NCBI RefSeq assembly: GCF_004153685.1
Contig: NZ_SDQD01000001.1
Coordinates: forward strand, 1,178,001-1,242,000
Direction: 5' to 3'
Source of the DNA: Pollutimonas harenae
Lineage (GTDB): Bacteria; Pseudomonadota; Gammaproteobacteria; Burkholderiales; Burkholderiaceae_B
DNA length: 64,000 nt
Part shown: piece after piece, positions 1 through 9,114 of the stretch
How positions within the stretch are numbered: the stretch's first letter is position 1
Layout: the number at the start of each line of letters is the position of its first letter
The notes under the pieces: generated by a model
What the model was told of the DNA's origin: nothing
Seen by the model: only the letters and a program-made list of their open reading frames with translations
The model's database searches: none
Translations under genes and position numbers: made by a program

Positions 1-321
1 ATCCAGGCAGTCTGGGATAGCGGCGACCTGACCCGGCTGACCGACTACATGACTGACGATCTTGTTGCCGAGATCAAACCTGAACTGATGACACGCACCG
101 AAGGCAATGTGACCGAGGTCGTCTTGCTTAATGCAGAACTCCTGGGCATAGAAGCGGTATCGGGTGGTCACTTGGCCAGCGTCCGTTATTCCGGCATGCT
201 GCGCGAGTCCAAAGACGCCGAAGCCTTCCGCTTCGAAGAGGTCTGGAATCTGTACAAGGCCGATAACGCAGGCTGGTTGCTGGCCGGCATTCAGCAAATA
301 CCGCTAGAGTACGCCAGCTAA
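1..321 (+). CDS. Tim44-like domain protein, 3' part
   Basis: The frame is open from the first base, so only the C-terminal 106 residues are present. They show the alpha+beta fold pattern of a Tim44-like domain: a conserved AVWDSGDL start, a central EVVLLNAELLGIEAV strand, and an FEEVWNLYK strand near the end. Tim44-like proteins of Betaproteobacteria usually carry an N-terminal signal or membrane segment, which would lie outside the window. The gene sits just upstream of ubiJ and ubiB, where Bordetella-type genomes place it after ubiE. Its role is not established; a link to membrane-associated ubiquinone synthesis is inferred from position only. Confidence 0.8.
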   Translation: MQAVWDSGDLTRLTDYMTDDLVAEIKPELMTRTEGNVTEVVLLNAELLGIEAVSGGHLASVRYSGMLRESKDAEAFRFEEVWNLYKADNAGWLLAGIQQIPLEYAS

Positions 322-469
322 GCAGGTTCAAGCGGTATTTGCCAGGGTCTATCAAGGGCAACAGATACCAGGAGCAAGAATGGGTCGCCGCTGGGCGGCC
401 CATTGTTTCTTCTTAAAACCGTTAAACTGGGACTCTTGCCTGCAACACGGTTTGTCCGCCACTCATACC

Positions 470-1096
470 ATGCTTTCTTTGCCGTCCTTTCTTACCCCTG
501 CAGCTGTCTATGCGCGCATGCTGAACAAGCTCTTGCAACGCGAGAGTTGGGCGCGCGACCGGCTAAGCCGACATGCGGGGAAAACCGTCGGCTTCAAAGT
601 GGGCAGCATCACCATGGGTTTGTCCATACAGGCAGATGGTCTGGTTCAGGCATCCGATAGGGCGGTGGTGCCTAACGTTACGCTCACCATTCCCGCAAAC
701 CAGTTGGCCGAATTGCCAGGCGTATTGCGCGCCCGCGATCCTTCACTGTTGACTGAGCTGCTGCATGTCGAAGGCGATGCCGGACTGGCGCAAGTGGTGT
801 CTGAGCTGGCTCGGGATCTACGCTGGGACATAGAAGACGACTTGTCGCAGGTGGTGGGCGATGTTGCCGCAGCCCGTATGGTGCAAGCCGCCGATGCATT
901 AAAAACAGGTGTGCAGACGGCGACGTCGCGCCTGGCGGGCAATGCCAGCGAATACCTGATCGAAGAAAGCGCCTTGCTGGCCAATCGGCCGGCGTATGAC
1001 GACTGGTCGGAAAAGCTGCAGGCCATACGCCTTCGGCTCGACCAGCTCGATCGTCGTGTTTCGGCCGTTGCGCCGCATTCGGTACGCGAGGCCTGA
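470..1096 (+). CDS. ubiJ: Ubiquinone biosynthesis accessory factor UbiJ (SCP2 domain)
   Basis: A 208-residue protein with an SCP2-like lipid-binding N-terminal half (about residues 10-115, including GKTVGFKVGSITMGLSI) and a helical C-terminal half. The C-terminal half ends in a charged segment (QAIRLRLDQLDRRVSAV) typical of UbiJ. UbiJ helps assemble the soluble Ubi complex and binds ubiquinone intermediates. The frame opens earlier, at 380, but the ATG at 470 (MLSLPSFLTPAAVYARMLN) matches family starts and the earlier residues do not look like UbiJ. It ends four bases before ubiB, so the two are probably translationally coupled. Identification rests on domain look and neighbour. Confidence 0.85.
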   Translation: MLSLPSFLTPAAVYARMLNKLLQRESWARDRLSRHAGKTVGFKVGSITMGLSIQADGLVQASDRAVVPNVTLTIPANQLAELPGVLRARDPSLLTELLHVEGDAGLAQVVSELARDLRWDIEDDLSQVVGDVAAARMVQAADALKTGVQTATSRLAGNASEYLIEESALLANRPAYDDWSEKLQAIRLRLDQLDRRVSAVAPHSVREA

Positions 1097-1099
1097 CTC

Positions 1100-2653
1100 A
1101 TGTTCACCTTGTTCCGTCTGCTGCATATTCTTTTCGTTGCCCTCAGATACCGTCTCGATGAACTGGTACTGTCTGGAATCAAGCATCCCGTCGCCTATGG
1201 GTTGTTGCGCGTCGTCCGCTTTGGCAGGGCACCCAAAACGCCGCGCGGCGTGCGTTTGCGCCTGGCACTTGAGTCGCTGGGTCCCATTTTCGTCAAATTC
1301 GGCCAGGTACTGTCTACACGGCGAGACCTGATCCCGCTCGATATCGCCATTGAACTGGCCTTGCTACAAGATCGTGTGCCGCCTTTTCCGTCCGACAAGG
1401 CGGCCGCCATGATCGAAGAGGCACTCGGTGCATCGCCTCATACACTGTTCAGGCACTTTGAAACCGACCCGGTCGCGTCGGCCTCGATTGCTCAAGTGCA
1501 TTTTGCGGTCTTGCATGACGGCCGCGAGGTTGCGGTCAAAGTCTTGCGTCCGGGCATGCGCGACATCATCGAAAAAGACTTGTCCCTGCTGCGTGTACTG
1601 GCTGGGCTGGTCGAGCGCCTGGCCGCTGATGGGCGGCGCCTGAAACCGCGCCAGGTCGTCGCTGAATTCGACAACTACCTGCATGATGAACTTGATCTGA
1701 TACGCGAAGCGTCCAATTGCAGCCAGTTACGGCGCAATTTTTCGCCCGAAACAGGCCGCGAACATCTGCTGCTGATTCCAGAAGTTGTGTGGGAGTTCTG
1801 TGCCACCACCGTCTTCACCATGGAGCGCATGCGGGGTATACCAGTCAGCCAGGTCGAACGCCTGAAGCAGGCCAATATCGATACCCGCGAGCTGGGCCGA
1901 AAAGGGGTCGAGATATTCTTCATGCAAGTCTTCTCCGATGGCTTTTTTCATGCGGACATGCACCCCGGCAATATATTCGTTTCCGACGAACCCGCCACCC
2001 TGGGCCAGTATATTGCCCTCGATTTCGGTATTGTGGGCTCGCTCTCCGAGTTCGATAAAAACTATCTGGCACAAAACTTCCTGGCCTTTTTCAGGCGCGA
2101 TTACCACCGGGTTGCGCAGCTGCACATCGAGTCCGGCTGGGTGCCGCCTACAACCCGTGAAGAAGAGCTGGAAGGCGCCGTACGCGCTGTTTGCGAACCC
2201 TATTTCGACCGGCCTCTGTCCGAAATTTCGCTGGGGCAGGTTTTATTGCGTCTGTTCCAGACCTCGCGCCGCTTCAATGTCGAAATACAGCCTCAGCTGG
2301 TGCTTTTGCAAAAAACCTTGCTGAACGTAGAAGGCATGGGGCGTGAACTCGATCCCACGCTGGACTTATGGAAGACGGCCAAGCCTTATCTGGAACAATG
2401 GATGCACGACCGCATAGGCCTGGCCGGTTTGCGCAAGCAGCTCGACAAGGAAGCCAGCCAATGGGCGCAGTTGCTGCCACAGATTCCCAGATTGGTGCAT
2501 GCCAACCTGAATCGTCCCGATACCGGCCCTGGGTTAAACTTGGAACTCGAGCGCATGCGGCGTGCCCAGGAGCACACAAATCGCTTGCTGGTGGTGTTGT
2601 GCTCTATTCTGGCGGTTGCCCTGGGAACCGCCATCTGGGCCTTGACCCGTTGA
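1100..2653 (+). CDS. ubiB: UbiB, ABC1/ADCK atypical kinase-like ubiquinone biosynthesis protein
   Basis: 517 residues, the usual UbiB length. The ADCK signature KFGQ is at about residues 66-69. The alanine/serine-rich nucleotide loop (ASASIAQVH) is near 126-134 and the VAVKVLRP lysine at about 147. The catalytic HADMHPGN motif is at about 284-291 and the DFG motif at about 308. A hydrophobic C-terminal segment ([20 protein letters not shown], about 494-514) anchors it in the inner membrane. UbiB is an ATPase-like protein needed for coenzyme Q synthesis. The start lies 3 bases after the ubiJ stop without a clear ribosome binding site, which fits coupling. Confidence 0.97.
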   Translation: MFTLFRLLHILFVALRYRLDELVLSGIKHPVAYGLLRVVRFGRAPKTPRGVRLRLALESLGPIFVKFGQVLSTRRDLIPLDIAIELALLQDRVPPFPSDKAAAMIEEALGASPHTLFRHFETDPVASASIAQVHFAVLHDGREVAVKVLRPGMRDIIEKDLSLLRVLAGLVERLAADGRRLKPRQVVAEFDNYLHDELDLIREASNCSQLRRNFSPETGREHLLLIPEVVWEFCATTVFTMERMRGIPVSQVERLKQANIDTRELGRKGVEIFFMQVFSDGFFHADMHPGNIFVSDEPATLGQYIALDFGIVGSLSEFDKNYLAQNFLAFFRRDYHRVAQLHIESGWVPPTTREEELEGAVRAVCEPYFDRPLSEISLGQVLLRLFQTSRRFNVEIQPQLVLLQKTLLNVEGMGRELDPTLDLWKTAKPYLEQWMHDRIGLAGLRKQLDKEASQWAQLLPQIPRLVHANLNRPDTGPGLNLELERMRRAQEHTNRLLVVLCSILAVALGTAIWALTR

Positions 2654-2782
2654 GCAGGCCATAATTGCGACCTATACATAAAATCGTGCTGAAATATTCC
2701 TGTTAACAGCCTGACATATAGTGCCACGGTACACATGGCGCCCCTTTAGCGGAGCTTCCTCCGTTACTTAAGAGAGATTCCT

Positions 2783-3634
2783 ATGCTTTACCCCGAACTG
2801 TTCAAATCAATGGAAGCCGTGCGCTGGAATATGAGTAGTGATATTCCCTGGGACGATTTCGACGCCAGCAAGCTGTCCGATGATCAGGCGTACACCATCA
2901 AGATGAATGCCATCACCGAGTGGGCTGCCTTGCCCGCCACCGAAATGTTTTTGCGCGATAACCGCGACGACAGTGATTTCTGCGCCTTCATGTCAATCTG
3001 GTTCTTCGAAGAACAAAAACATTCCCTGGCCCTGATCGAATACTTGCGCCGATTCCGTCCTGAACTGGTACCGACCGAAGAAGAGCTGCACAAGGTTCGC
3101 TTCGAGTTCGATCCCGCACCTGCCCAAGAAACCCTGATGCTGCATTTTTGCGGTGAGGTTCGCCTGAATCACTGGTACCGGCGCGCTGCTGACTGGCATA
3201 CCGAGCCGGTCATCCAATCCATTTACAAAATCATTGCGCAAGACGAGGCACGCCATGCCGGCGCTTACTTGCGCTACATGAAGCGCGCCCTGGTTCATCA
3301 AGGAAAAGAGTTCGGCCATAATGCCCGTATCGCTTTTTCGAAGATTGGTGTCCTGATGGCGTCGGCCCATCGCACACCTCAGGCATTGCATCCAACCAAC
3401 CTGCATGTCAACAAAGACCTTTATCCGCAAGATACGGTGCAGTCCAAATTGCCATCGCCCGGCTGGCTGGAAAACTGGCTCGACAACCAGATCTGCTTCG
3501 ATAACGAGTGGGAGACCAAAGTCAGCACCCGCATACTGCACAATATGTCGCTGCTCATGGACACTACTTTCAATACTGTGCAGGATCTGAATCGCTACCG
3601 CAAGGAATTGATCAAGACGGCTACGCCGGCCTGA
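2783..3634 (+). CDS. Ferritin-like diiron protein
   Basis: 283 residues with two diiron-ligand motifs in a four-helix arrangement. Glu46 lies in the first helix, followed by FFEEQKH (about 75-80); Glu124 is in the third helix, followed by QDEARH (about 153-158). This E...ExxH...E...ExxH layout is shared by acyl-ACP desaturase-like and ribonucleotide reductase-like ferritin superfamily proteins. No signal peptide is seen. The 129-bp gap upstream and an AGAGAG ribosome binding site suggest its own transcription start. The substrate is unknown; a desaturase or oxygenase role is possible, but I cannot assign one. Confidence 0.8.
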   Translation: MLYPELFKSMEAVRWNMSSDIPWDDFDASKLSDDQAYTIKMNAITEWAALPATEMFLRDNRDDSDFCAFMSIWFFEEQKHSLALIEYLRRFRPELVPTEEELHKVRFEFDPAPAQETLMLHFCGEVRLNHWYRRAADWHTEPVIQSIYKIIAQDEARHAGAYLRYMKRALVHQGKEFGHNARIAFSKIGVLMASAHRTPQALHPTNLHVNKDLYPQDTVQSKLPSPGWLENWLDNQICFDNEWETKVSTRILHNMSLLMDTTFNTVQDLNRYRKELIKTATPA

Positions 3635-3662
3635 TCGCTGGGCAAGGCACCAGAGTCGCGTC

Positions 3663-4145
3663 ATGACTGCCAGATTCGAATCGAAAATACTGTCGCGGCC
3701 CGACTGTGTGGCGGCTGTAGGGGCCGGTGCCTTGCCGCGTCCTATTATCTTCACCAACGGTGTGTTCGATATCCTGCATCGTGGGCATGTCACCTACCTC
3801 GACGAGGCCGCACAATTGGGTGCAAGCCTGATTGTGGCCATCAATACCGACGAGTCGGTACGGCGTCTGGGCAAAGGCGACGACAGGCCCCTGAACAATC
3901 AGGCTGATCGGGCCGCCTTGCTGGCCGCCCTGGCCTGCGTCACCGTGGTCACCGAGTTTGACGAAGACACACCGCAGGCGCTAATTGAAGCGTTGCGGCC
4001 CGATGTGATCGTCAAGGGGGGCGACTACGATATGGAAACCTTGCCCGAGACTGCCAGTGTCAAGCGTTGGGGAGGCAAAGCCGTGGCTATTCCCTTCGAG
4101 TTCCAGCGATCGACCACATCGCTGATTGGCAAGATACGCGGCTAG
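3663..4145 (+). CDS. rfaE2: D-glycero-beta-D-manno-heptose 1-phosphate adenylyltransferase
   Basis: 160 residues, matching the stand-alone nucleotidyltransferase domain of HldE/RfaE. The cytidylyltransferase-type motif TNGVFDILHRGH is at about residues 31-42. VAINTDESVRRLGKG follows, and the family's VKGGDY and STTSLIGKI C-terminal motifs are present. It transfers AMP to heptose-1-phosphate in ADP-heptose synthesis for lipopolysaccharide inner core. The kinase half (rfaE1) is not in the window, as is usual in Betaproteobacteria, where the two halves are separate genes. It converges on tolC with a 50-bp gap. Confidence 0.95.
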   Translation: MTARFESKILSRPDCVAAVGAGALPRPIIFTNGVFDILHRGHVTYLDEAAQLGASLIVAINTDESVRRLGKGDDRPLNNQADRAALLAALACVTVVTEFDEDTPQALIEALRPDVIVKGGDYDMETLPETASVKRWGGKAVAIPFEFQRSTTSLIGKIRG

Positions 4146-4195
4146 AGTCTGCTTTGTTGCTGCACAGCGCACCGTATCTTGTGCGCGTGGCGCTG

Positions 4196-5542
4196 TCAGG
4201 GGTGGGCTGAGAGCAGCTCGTTGATGGCGACGATGTCCTGATCAGTCAGGACGCCGCTGCTGGCCTTGAGTCGCAGCCCGTTCATCAGGGTGTCATAGCG
4301 GGCACGTGCCAGACTGCGCTGGGTTTCGAACAGTTGCTGCTGTGCATTGAGTACGTCGATGTTGATTCGTACACCAACTTCGTAGCCGGTTTTATTGGCC
4401 TGCAGCGATGCAAGGCTGGATTGTTCGGCCGCACGCAGAGCACTGATACGCGCCAGACCGGATGTAACCCCTGAAAAATGTCGCTGTGTTGATTGCACTG
4501 CCTGGCGCTTTGCATTCTCGAGCTCATAGCGTGCCTTTTGCAGGCGTGAGGTCTGCTCGCGGACGACGGAAGAAATTTCTCCACCGGTAAAGATCGGGAT
4601 GGACAGCTGCAATCCAATGCTGCTGTTGAGCGAGCGTGGGCCGCCGTCGGTGTTGTACAAACCCCGGTCGGTGGCGCTACCGGTTTGCGCTTGCAGGCTC
4701 AGGCGCGGATAGTGCTCGCTTTTGGCGATGTCTATCTGCTTCTCGGCGATTTTGGTTGCCAGTTCGGCGTGAGTCACGGTCAGACTGCTATGCCTGGCTT
4801 GCTCGACCCAGTCAGTCAGCCGGTTGGGTGCGGGGCTGGGCAAGACTGTGTTGGAGGGCAAGGTAGCCAGTTTTCCTGGCCGCTCGTTGATGAGCCTGGC
4901 GAGCTGATCCACGCTCAGTTGCAACACATTTTCAGCCAGCAGCTCACTGGCGTTGATCAGGTCGAGTCTCGCCTGTGCTTCGTAGGTATCGGCAATGGTG
5001 GTGCTGCCCAGCTCGAAGCCCTGGCGGGCGGCTCGCAATTGTGTATCGACAGCCTCTTTTTCTGCCTTGAGCGCTCGCAGCGTGTCCTGAGCGGCCAGCA
5101 CATCGAAATAGGCTTGCGCAACCCGCAGTATCAGCTCCTGATAGGCATTGGCCTGTTGAACGTCGGCCAGGCCGGCAACATATTCGGCGCGCTGCAGCCC
5201 GCCCCAGGCGCTCAGGTCAATAATGGGCTGAGTCAGGGTCAGGGACCACAGGGCGCGGCCTTCGCCATTATTGTCATTCAGGCCGCTGATGCGGCGGCGA
5301 TCATTCTGCTCGGCTACGCCATCCGCCGTCACATAAGGCAGCAATTGTGCTCGTGCCTGTGGGATTTTTTCTTGCTCGGCGTTGCGTTCGGCCTGGCTGG
5401 CGGCATAGATGGGGTCGCGTTGAACCGCCATTTGCCAGATTTCCAGCAAATCCTGGGTCTGGCTTTGTTGGGTAAGACCAGGGCTGGCCCAAGCGGCAAG
5501 CAGCAGGGCAATGCCCAGCCGGGCGTGTCCGGCCCGTACCAT
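4196..5542 (-). CDS. tolC: TolC family outer membrane channel protein
   Basis: 448 residues. It begins with a signal peptide (GIALLLAAWASPGLT, cleavage near residue 24). Two OEP repeats follow with typical TolC features: LLEIWQMAVQRDP, AYFDVLAAQDTLRALKAEKEAVDTQL, TYEAQARLDL, and in the second half NSSIGLQLSIPIFTGGEISS and NAQQQLFETQRSLARARYDTL. It forms the outer-membrane exit duct for tripartite efflux pumps or type I secretion. Its ATG directly abuts the pcm stop codon, so the two are co-transcribed. It is distinct from the NodT-type outer membrane factor of the RND operon at 29073. Confidence 0.93.
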   Translation of the reverse strand: MVRAGHARLGIALLLAAWASPGLTQQSQTQDLLEIWQMAVQRDPIYAASQAERNAEQEKIPQARAQLLPYVTADGVAEQNDRRRISGLNDNNGEGRALWSLTLTQPIIDLSAWGGLQRAEYVAGLADVQQANAYQELILRVAQAYFDVLAAQDTLRALKAEKEAVDTQLRAARQGFELGSTTIADTYEAQARLDLINASELLAENVLQLSVDQLARLINERPGKLATLPSNTVLPSPAPNRLTDWVEQARHSSLTVTHAELATKIAEKQIDIAKSEHYPRLSLQAQTGSATDRGLYNTDGGPRSLNSSIGLQLSIPIFTGGEISSVVREQTSRLQKARYELENAKRQAVQSTQRHFSGVTSGLARISALRAAEQSSLASLQANKTGYEVGVRINIDVLNAQQQLFETQRSLARARYDTLMNGLRLKASSGVLTDQDIVAINELLSAHP

Positions 5543-6223
5543 TTAGAATTTGAATTGAGTGACGGTGGTACCGCGCAAAGGCTTGATAAGCGTATCGAAC
5601 AGGCGATCGGTTTCGAAGCTGGCTGCACTGGTGCGAGTGATACGGCAGGCTGTCATGACAGGAGCCTGGCCGACAACAGCTACAAGCCGACCGCCAACGC
5701 GCAGCTGGTACTTTAGGGCATCGGGCACACTAGGAACCGACCCGGTAATCAGTATGGCGTCGTATTCGGTGGTGCCCCAGCCCGCGTGCGCATCGCCGGT
5801 TTCAACATTGACATTGCCGACTTGATTACGTTGCAAATTTTCGACGGCAAAGCAGGCCAGGCGGCTGTCGACCTCGATGCTGGTGACTTGTTGCGACAAC
5901 TTGGCCAGCAAGGCGGCCTGATAGCCCGACCCGGTGCCGATTTCGAGCACGCAGTCAGTGGGCTTGAGCTGCAGTTCCTGAGCCAGGCGGGCTTCGACCT
6001 TGGGGGTCAGCATGCTCTCGCGGGTGTCGACTGAATTGATGATCAGGGGCAGTTCAACGTCGGAGAAGGCGAGGCCCTGCATGGGAGCGGGTACGTAGCG
6101 CTCGCGCTGGACTTCGAACAGCGCCTGCAAGATCCTTGCGTCCAGTACTTCCCAGGGACGGATCTGCTGCTCGATCATATTGAATCGAGCGCGTTCGATA
6201 TCTGACAGGGCAGTAACGTTCAT
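5543..6223 (-). CDS. pcm: Protein-L-isoaspartate O-methyltransferase family protein
   Basis: 226 residues with the SAM-dependent methyltransferase motif I VLEIGTGSGYQAALLA and the family opening ARFNMIEQQIRPWEVLD. The start ATG at 6223 is chosen because an AGAAG ribosome binding site precedes it and homologues begin near this point; the frame stays open to 6244. The family repairs isoaspartyl residues. This short, tolC-linked form is common in Betaproteobacteria, where repair activity is often assumed rather than shown. It immediately precedes tolC with no intergenic base. Confidence 0.88.
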   Translation of the reverse strand: MNVTALSDIERARFNMIEQQIRPWEVLDARILQALFEVQRERYVPAPMQGLAFSDVELPLIINSVDTRESMLTPKVEARLAQELQLKPTDCVLEIGTGSGYQAALLAKLSQQVTSIEVDSRLACFAVENLQRNQVGNVNVETGDAHAGWGTTEYDAILITGSVPSVPDALKYQLRVGGRLVAVVGQAPVMTACRITRTSAASFETDRLFDTLIKPLRGTTVTQFKF

Positions 6224-6348
6224 GGCTTCTACAAATAAAAACAAGGGTAAAGAATAGTATTGTATTGGGCGTTCGAGCAGGCTGGACGGCAGTCGAGCAC
6301 CCTATGCCTACTATAGCGTATTTGCATAGCGAATAGTATCAGCGGGGT

Positions 6349-7170
6349 TTATTTGGGTGTTGGCCACCAGGCATGGAAATGCTGCACCGGACCGTGGCCT
6401 GTGCCTACCTGGAGGTCGCCAGACCGGGCGATGGCCTTGACCAGGTAGTCCTTGGCCTGCCTGGCAGCTTCGGGTACGTCGTTGACCTGCGGCAGCAGCG
6501 CAGCCAGGGCGGCCGACAAAGTGCAGCCGGTACCGTGGGTGTTGCGGGTGTCGATACGCTGACCGGGTAGTTCTATCAGGCGGTCGCCGTCATGCAGCAC
6601 ATCAATGGTGTCATTGCCCGGCAAGTGGCCGCCTTTAAGAAATACCCAGCGCTCGCCCGAGTCGTTCAGCAGACGACGTAGTTTCTCGGCCGTGCGACGC
6701 ATTTCTTTCAGCGTTTCGACTGGCGACGCCGACAGCAGTACACCCGCTTCGGGCAGATTGGGAGTAATCATGCTGGCCAAAGGAAGCAGGCTTTCGCGCA
6801 GCTCGTTGACGGCGGTACGCTCGAGCAGATGATCGCCGCTTTTGGCTACCATGACCGGATCCAGCACCAGGTGAGCGGGCTTCCAGTGGGCAAGGCGGTC
6901 GGCCACCGCGCGGGTGACTGATTGCTGGCCCAGCATGCCGATTTTTACGGCGTCTATGCGTACGTCGGCAAACAAAGTGTCGATTTGGGCGGCTACGAAG
7001 TCGGGCGGTACAGGACAAATGCTGGTTACGGCATGGGTGTTCTGCGCTGTCAGGGCAGCAATGACAGCAGTACCGTATGCACCCAGCGCACTCATGGTCT
7101 TGATGTCGGCCAGGACGCCAGCGCCGCCGGAGGGGTCGACGCCAGCTATGGAAAGCGTATTCGGGATCAT
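6349..7170 (-). CDS. thiD: Hydroxymethylpyrimidine/phosphomethylpyrimidine kinase
   Basis: 273 residues of the ribokinase-like ThiD family. The N-terminus reads LSIAGVDPSGGAGVLADIKTM. The mid-part carries DPVMVAKSGD, and the C-terminal anion hole and catalytic-base motif is GTGCTLSAALAALL. It phosphorylates HMP and HMP-P for the pyrimidine half of thiamine. It follows thiG with only 6 bp between, so the two form an operon. No thiE or thiS gene lies next to them. Confidence 0.95.
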   Translation of the reverse strand: MIPNTLSIAGVDPSGGAGVLADIKTMSALGAYGTAVIAALTAQNTHAVTSICPVPPDFVAAQIDTLFADVRIDAVKIGMLGQQSVTRAVADRLAHWKPAHLVLDPVMVAKSGDHLLERTAVNELRESLLPLASMITPNLPEAGVLLSASPVETLKEMRRTAEKLRRLLNDSGERWVFLKGGHLPGNDTIDVLHDGDRLIELPGQRIDTRNTHGTGCTLSAALAALLPQVNDVPEAARQAKDYLVKAIARSGDLQVGTGHGPVQHFHAWWPTPK

Positions 7171-7176
7171 GGCACT

Positions 7177-7974
7177 TTACTTGCGGGGCTCGAGGAGGCC
7201 TTCAGCAGGCGAACTTGGGTCGGCGCTGTATAGCTTGCGCGGTACACGGCCGGCCAGGAAGGCTTCGCGGCCCGCCTCAACCGCCTTTTTCATGGCGCTG
7301 GCCATCAGGATGGGGTTGCGGGCGCCGGCTATGGCGGTATTCATCAGAATGGCGTCGCAGCCAAGCTCCATGGCCACGGCGGCATCAGAGGCAGTGCCGA
7401 CACCGGCGTCGACCAGAACCGGCACGGTGGCCTGGTCGATGATCAGGCGCAGATTCCAGGGGTTCAGTATGCCCATGCCCGAGCCTATGAGCGAGGCCAG
7501 CGGCATGACGGCCACGCAGCCTATGTCTTCAAGCATGCGGCACTGGATGGGGTCATCAGTGCAATACACCATGACCTTGAATCCATCTTTGACCAGCGTA
7601 CGTGCGGCGTCCAGGGTTTCGGGCATATTGGGGAAAAGGTTATCTTTGTCGCCCAGAACCTCGAGTTTGACCAGATCATGGCCGTCGAGCAGCTCGCGTG
7701 CCAGGCGCAGGGTGCGCACCGCGTCGTCAGCGGTAAAGCAACCAGCCGTGTTGGGCAGTATGGTGAACTTTGACGGTGGCAGAAAATCGAGCAAATTGGG
7801 CTCGTTGCTGTTCTGGCCGATATTGGTCCGGCGTATGGCAACGGTAACGATTTCAGCACCACTGGCATCAATGGCCTGGCGGGTTTCTTCGAAATCTTTG
7901 TATTTGCCCGTGCCAACCAAAAGGCGTGAGTGGTATTGGCGTCCTGCAATATCAAGAGTATCTGCGTGGTTCAT
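7177..7974 (-). CDS. thiG: Thiazole synthase
   Basis: 265 residues, the normal ThiG length. Family motifs are [19 protein letters not shown] at the N-terminus, the LVKLEVLGD segment with the Schiff-base lysine, [13 protein letters not shown], and the phosphate-binding [20 protein letters not shown]. It makes the thiazole phosphate ring of thiamine from deoxyxylulose phosphate with ThiS thiocarboxylate. The partner thiS, often directly upstream of thiG, is not found in the 198 bp upstream. I also saw no convincing TPP riboswitch there. Confidence 0.95.
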   Translation of the reverse strand: MNHADTLDIAGRQYHSRLLVGTGKYKDFEETRQAIDASGAEIVTVAIRRTNIGQNSNEPNLLDFLPPSKFTILPNTAGCFTADDAVRTLRLARELLDGHDLVKLEVLGDKDNLFPNMPETLDAARTLVKDGFKVMVYCTDDPIQCRMLEDIGCVAVMPLASLIGSGMGILNPWNLRLIIDQATVPVLVDAGVGTASDAAVAMELGCDAILMNTAIAGARNPILMASAMKKAVEAGREAFLAGRVPRKLYSADPSSPAEGLLEPRK

Positions 7975-8172
7975 GTGTGTGCTGCGTGTTGGTGGTTTGG
8001 CGAGGCGGGAACGCCTGACGCTGTATGCTTATGCCTGGTGGGCTGCGTGTGATGACAGTCTGGTGACAAGGCAATATGAAAGGATAATCCATTTGAGCCG
8101 CTTGCGTCAGGCCAGGAGCGCAAAAACCTGCCCCGATCAACAGGCGCCGGGGTGTGTTGGGCCTGCGCTGGT
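7975..8172. other. Intergenic region upstream of thiG, no gene seen
   Basis: This stretch separates the btuF-like stop from the thiG start, both on the minus strand. It was checked for a ThiS-like small protein ending in a GG dipeptide, and for TPP riboswitch core motifs. Neither is visible. Short frames here give low-complexity, proline- and threonine-rich products without family character. It probably holds the thiGD promoter. Confidence 0.5.
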
Positions 8173-9081
8173 TTAGCGCGCCTGGTCCAGTGCGCGACAT
8201 AGCGCTTCGGTGGCGTCGACCAGGCGCGGCCCGGGCCGAAACAAGGTATCGGGATCAATCATGTACACATGCCCGTTCACGGCCGCAGGCAATTGCAGTG
8301 CCGTCCAACGTTGGCGGGCTTCATCTTGCGCCGCCCGATTTCTAGCCGGCGTAATGACCACGTCAGGGCGCTGGACCAATATGCTTTCCACGCTGACTTG
8401 TGGTGCCGCCACGCTGGAGTTTGCGTAAATATTGATGCCGCCGCATAGCCGCAGTGCATCATTCAACAAAGGGTCGGCGCCTATGGTGTACAGGGGGGAA
8501 GTGCCCACTTCAATAAAGACCGTTACTGGCGTTCTTTGCGCATATTGCCGGGCGAGCGTATCCAGGCGCTGTGTCAGGGCTTGTGCCGCAGCATTAGCCT
8601 GATCTTGTGTGTTGAACAGCTGACCGTAGCGGATAATTTCTTCAGGAATGTCGCGCAGCCTGCCCGGGCGTGAGAGAAGCAGCGGAATATTCAGTCTGGA
8701 CAAAGCGGGGCTCAGCGCTTGTGCTACCCCCTGAGGCTGCCACGTGATGACGGCACTGGGCTGGAACGCAAGGATTCTTTCCACGCTGACTTCCAGCCCA
8801 TTGCCTACTCTGGGGATGTCACGAGCGGCGGGTGGGTAATCGCTGCTGAGTACGGTCGCTACGATCTTGTCGCCTGCGCCCGCCGCAAAGACCAGCTCGG
8901 TGATGTGCGGCGCCAGGGTGACGATGCGTATGGAGGAAGTGTCGCTGGCGGGCGCGGAATTCGTCTGTGCAGGCACGGCGGCCGCTACAGGCGGGGGCAC
9001 CCATACCGGCCAGAGCGCGCTGATGCCCATCAGCGCCATCAATGCCTTATGCAGCATGCGGCTACCTGCGCCGTGCCTCAT
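8173..9081 (-). CDS. btuF: BtuF-like cobalamin ABC transporter substrate-binding protein
   Basis: 302 residues. A hydrophobic N-terminal segment (MALMGISALWPVWV) acts as signal peptide. The periplasmic binding protein class III fold follows: IRIVTLAPHITELVFAAGAG, a DYPPAARDIPRVGNG loop, and VERILAFQPSAVITW, all typical of BtuF. The C-terminal half contains YTIGADPLLNDALRLCGGINIY. It should capture cobalamin in the periplasm and pass it to BtuCD, which is not in the window. It lies 25 bp after btuB in the same operon and so under the same riboswitch. The start is uncertain between 9081 and 9057, because a 22-bp tandem repeat covers the first one. Confidence 0.85.
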   Translation of the reverse strand: MRHGAGSRMLHKALMALMGISALWPVWVPPPVAAAVPAQTNSAPASDTSSIRIVTLAPHITELVFAAGAGDKIVATVLSSDYPPAARDIPRVGNGLEVSVERILAFQPSAVITWQPQGVAQALSPALSRLNIPLLLSRPGRLRDIPEEIIRYGQLFNTQDQANAAAQALTQRLDTLARQYAQRTPVTVFIEVGTSPLYTIGADPLLNDALRLCGGINIYANSSVAAPQVSVESILVQRPDVVITPARNRAAQDEARQRWTALQLPAAVNGHVYMIDPDTLFRPGPRLVDATEALCRALDQAR

Positions 9082-9114
9082 GTGCTACATCCCCGTGCCT
9101 CATGTGCTACATCC
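9071..9114. repeat. Perfect 22-bp tandem duplication at the btuB-btuF junction
   Basis: The 22-base unit at 9071-9092 is repeated exactly at 9093-9114. On the minus strand the duplication covers the last codon and TAG stop of btuB, the gap, and the predicted ATG of btuF. A second copy of that ATG (9101-9103) is created, out of frame with the gene. The duplication therefore lengthens the spacer and may change translational coupling. Confidence 0.9.

Noticed and set aside
4164-4196. Hairpin between rfaE2 and tolC as a terminator
   Set aside because: There are 7-bp arms ACAGCGC/GCGCTGT, but a long loop and no T-run on either side, so the evidence is too weak for a feature.
4685-5716. Plus-strand frame of over 340 codons opposite tolC and pcm
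   Set aside because: It is antisense to clear TolC and methyltransferase sequence, and its glycine/glutamine-rich product is typical of shadow frames.
6914-8176. Long plus-strand frame opposite thiD and thiG
   Set aside because: It is fully antisense to two recognised genes, and its serine- and arginine-rich product shows no domain.
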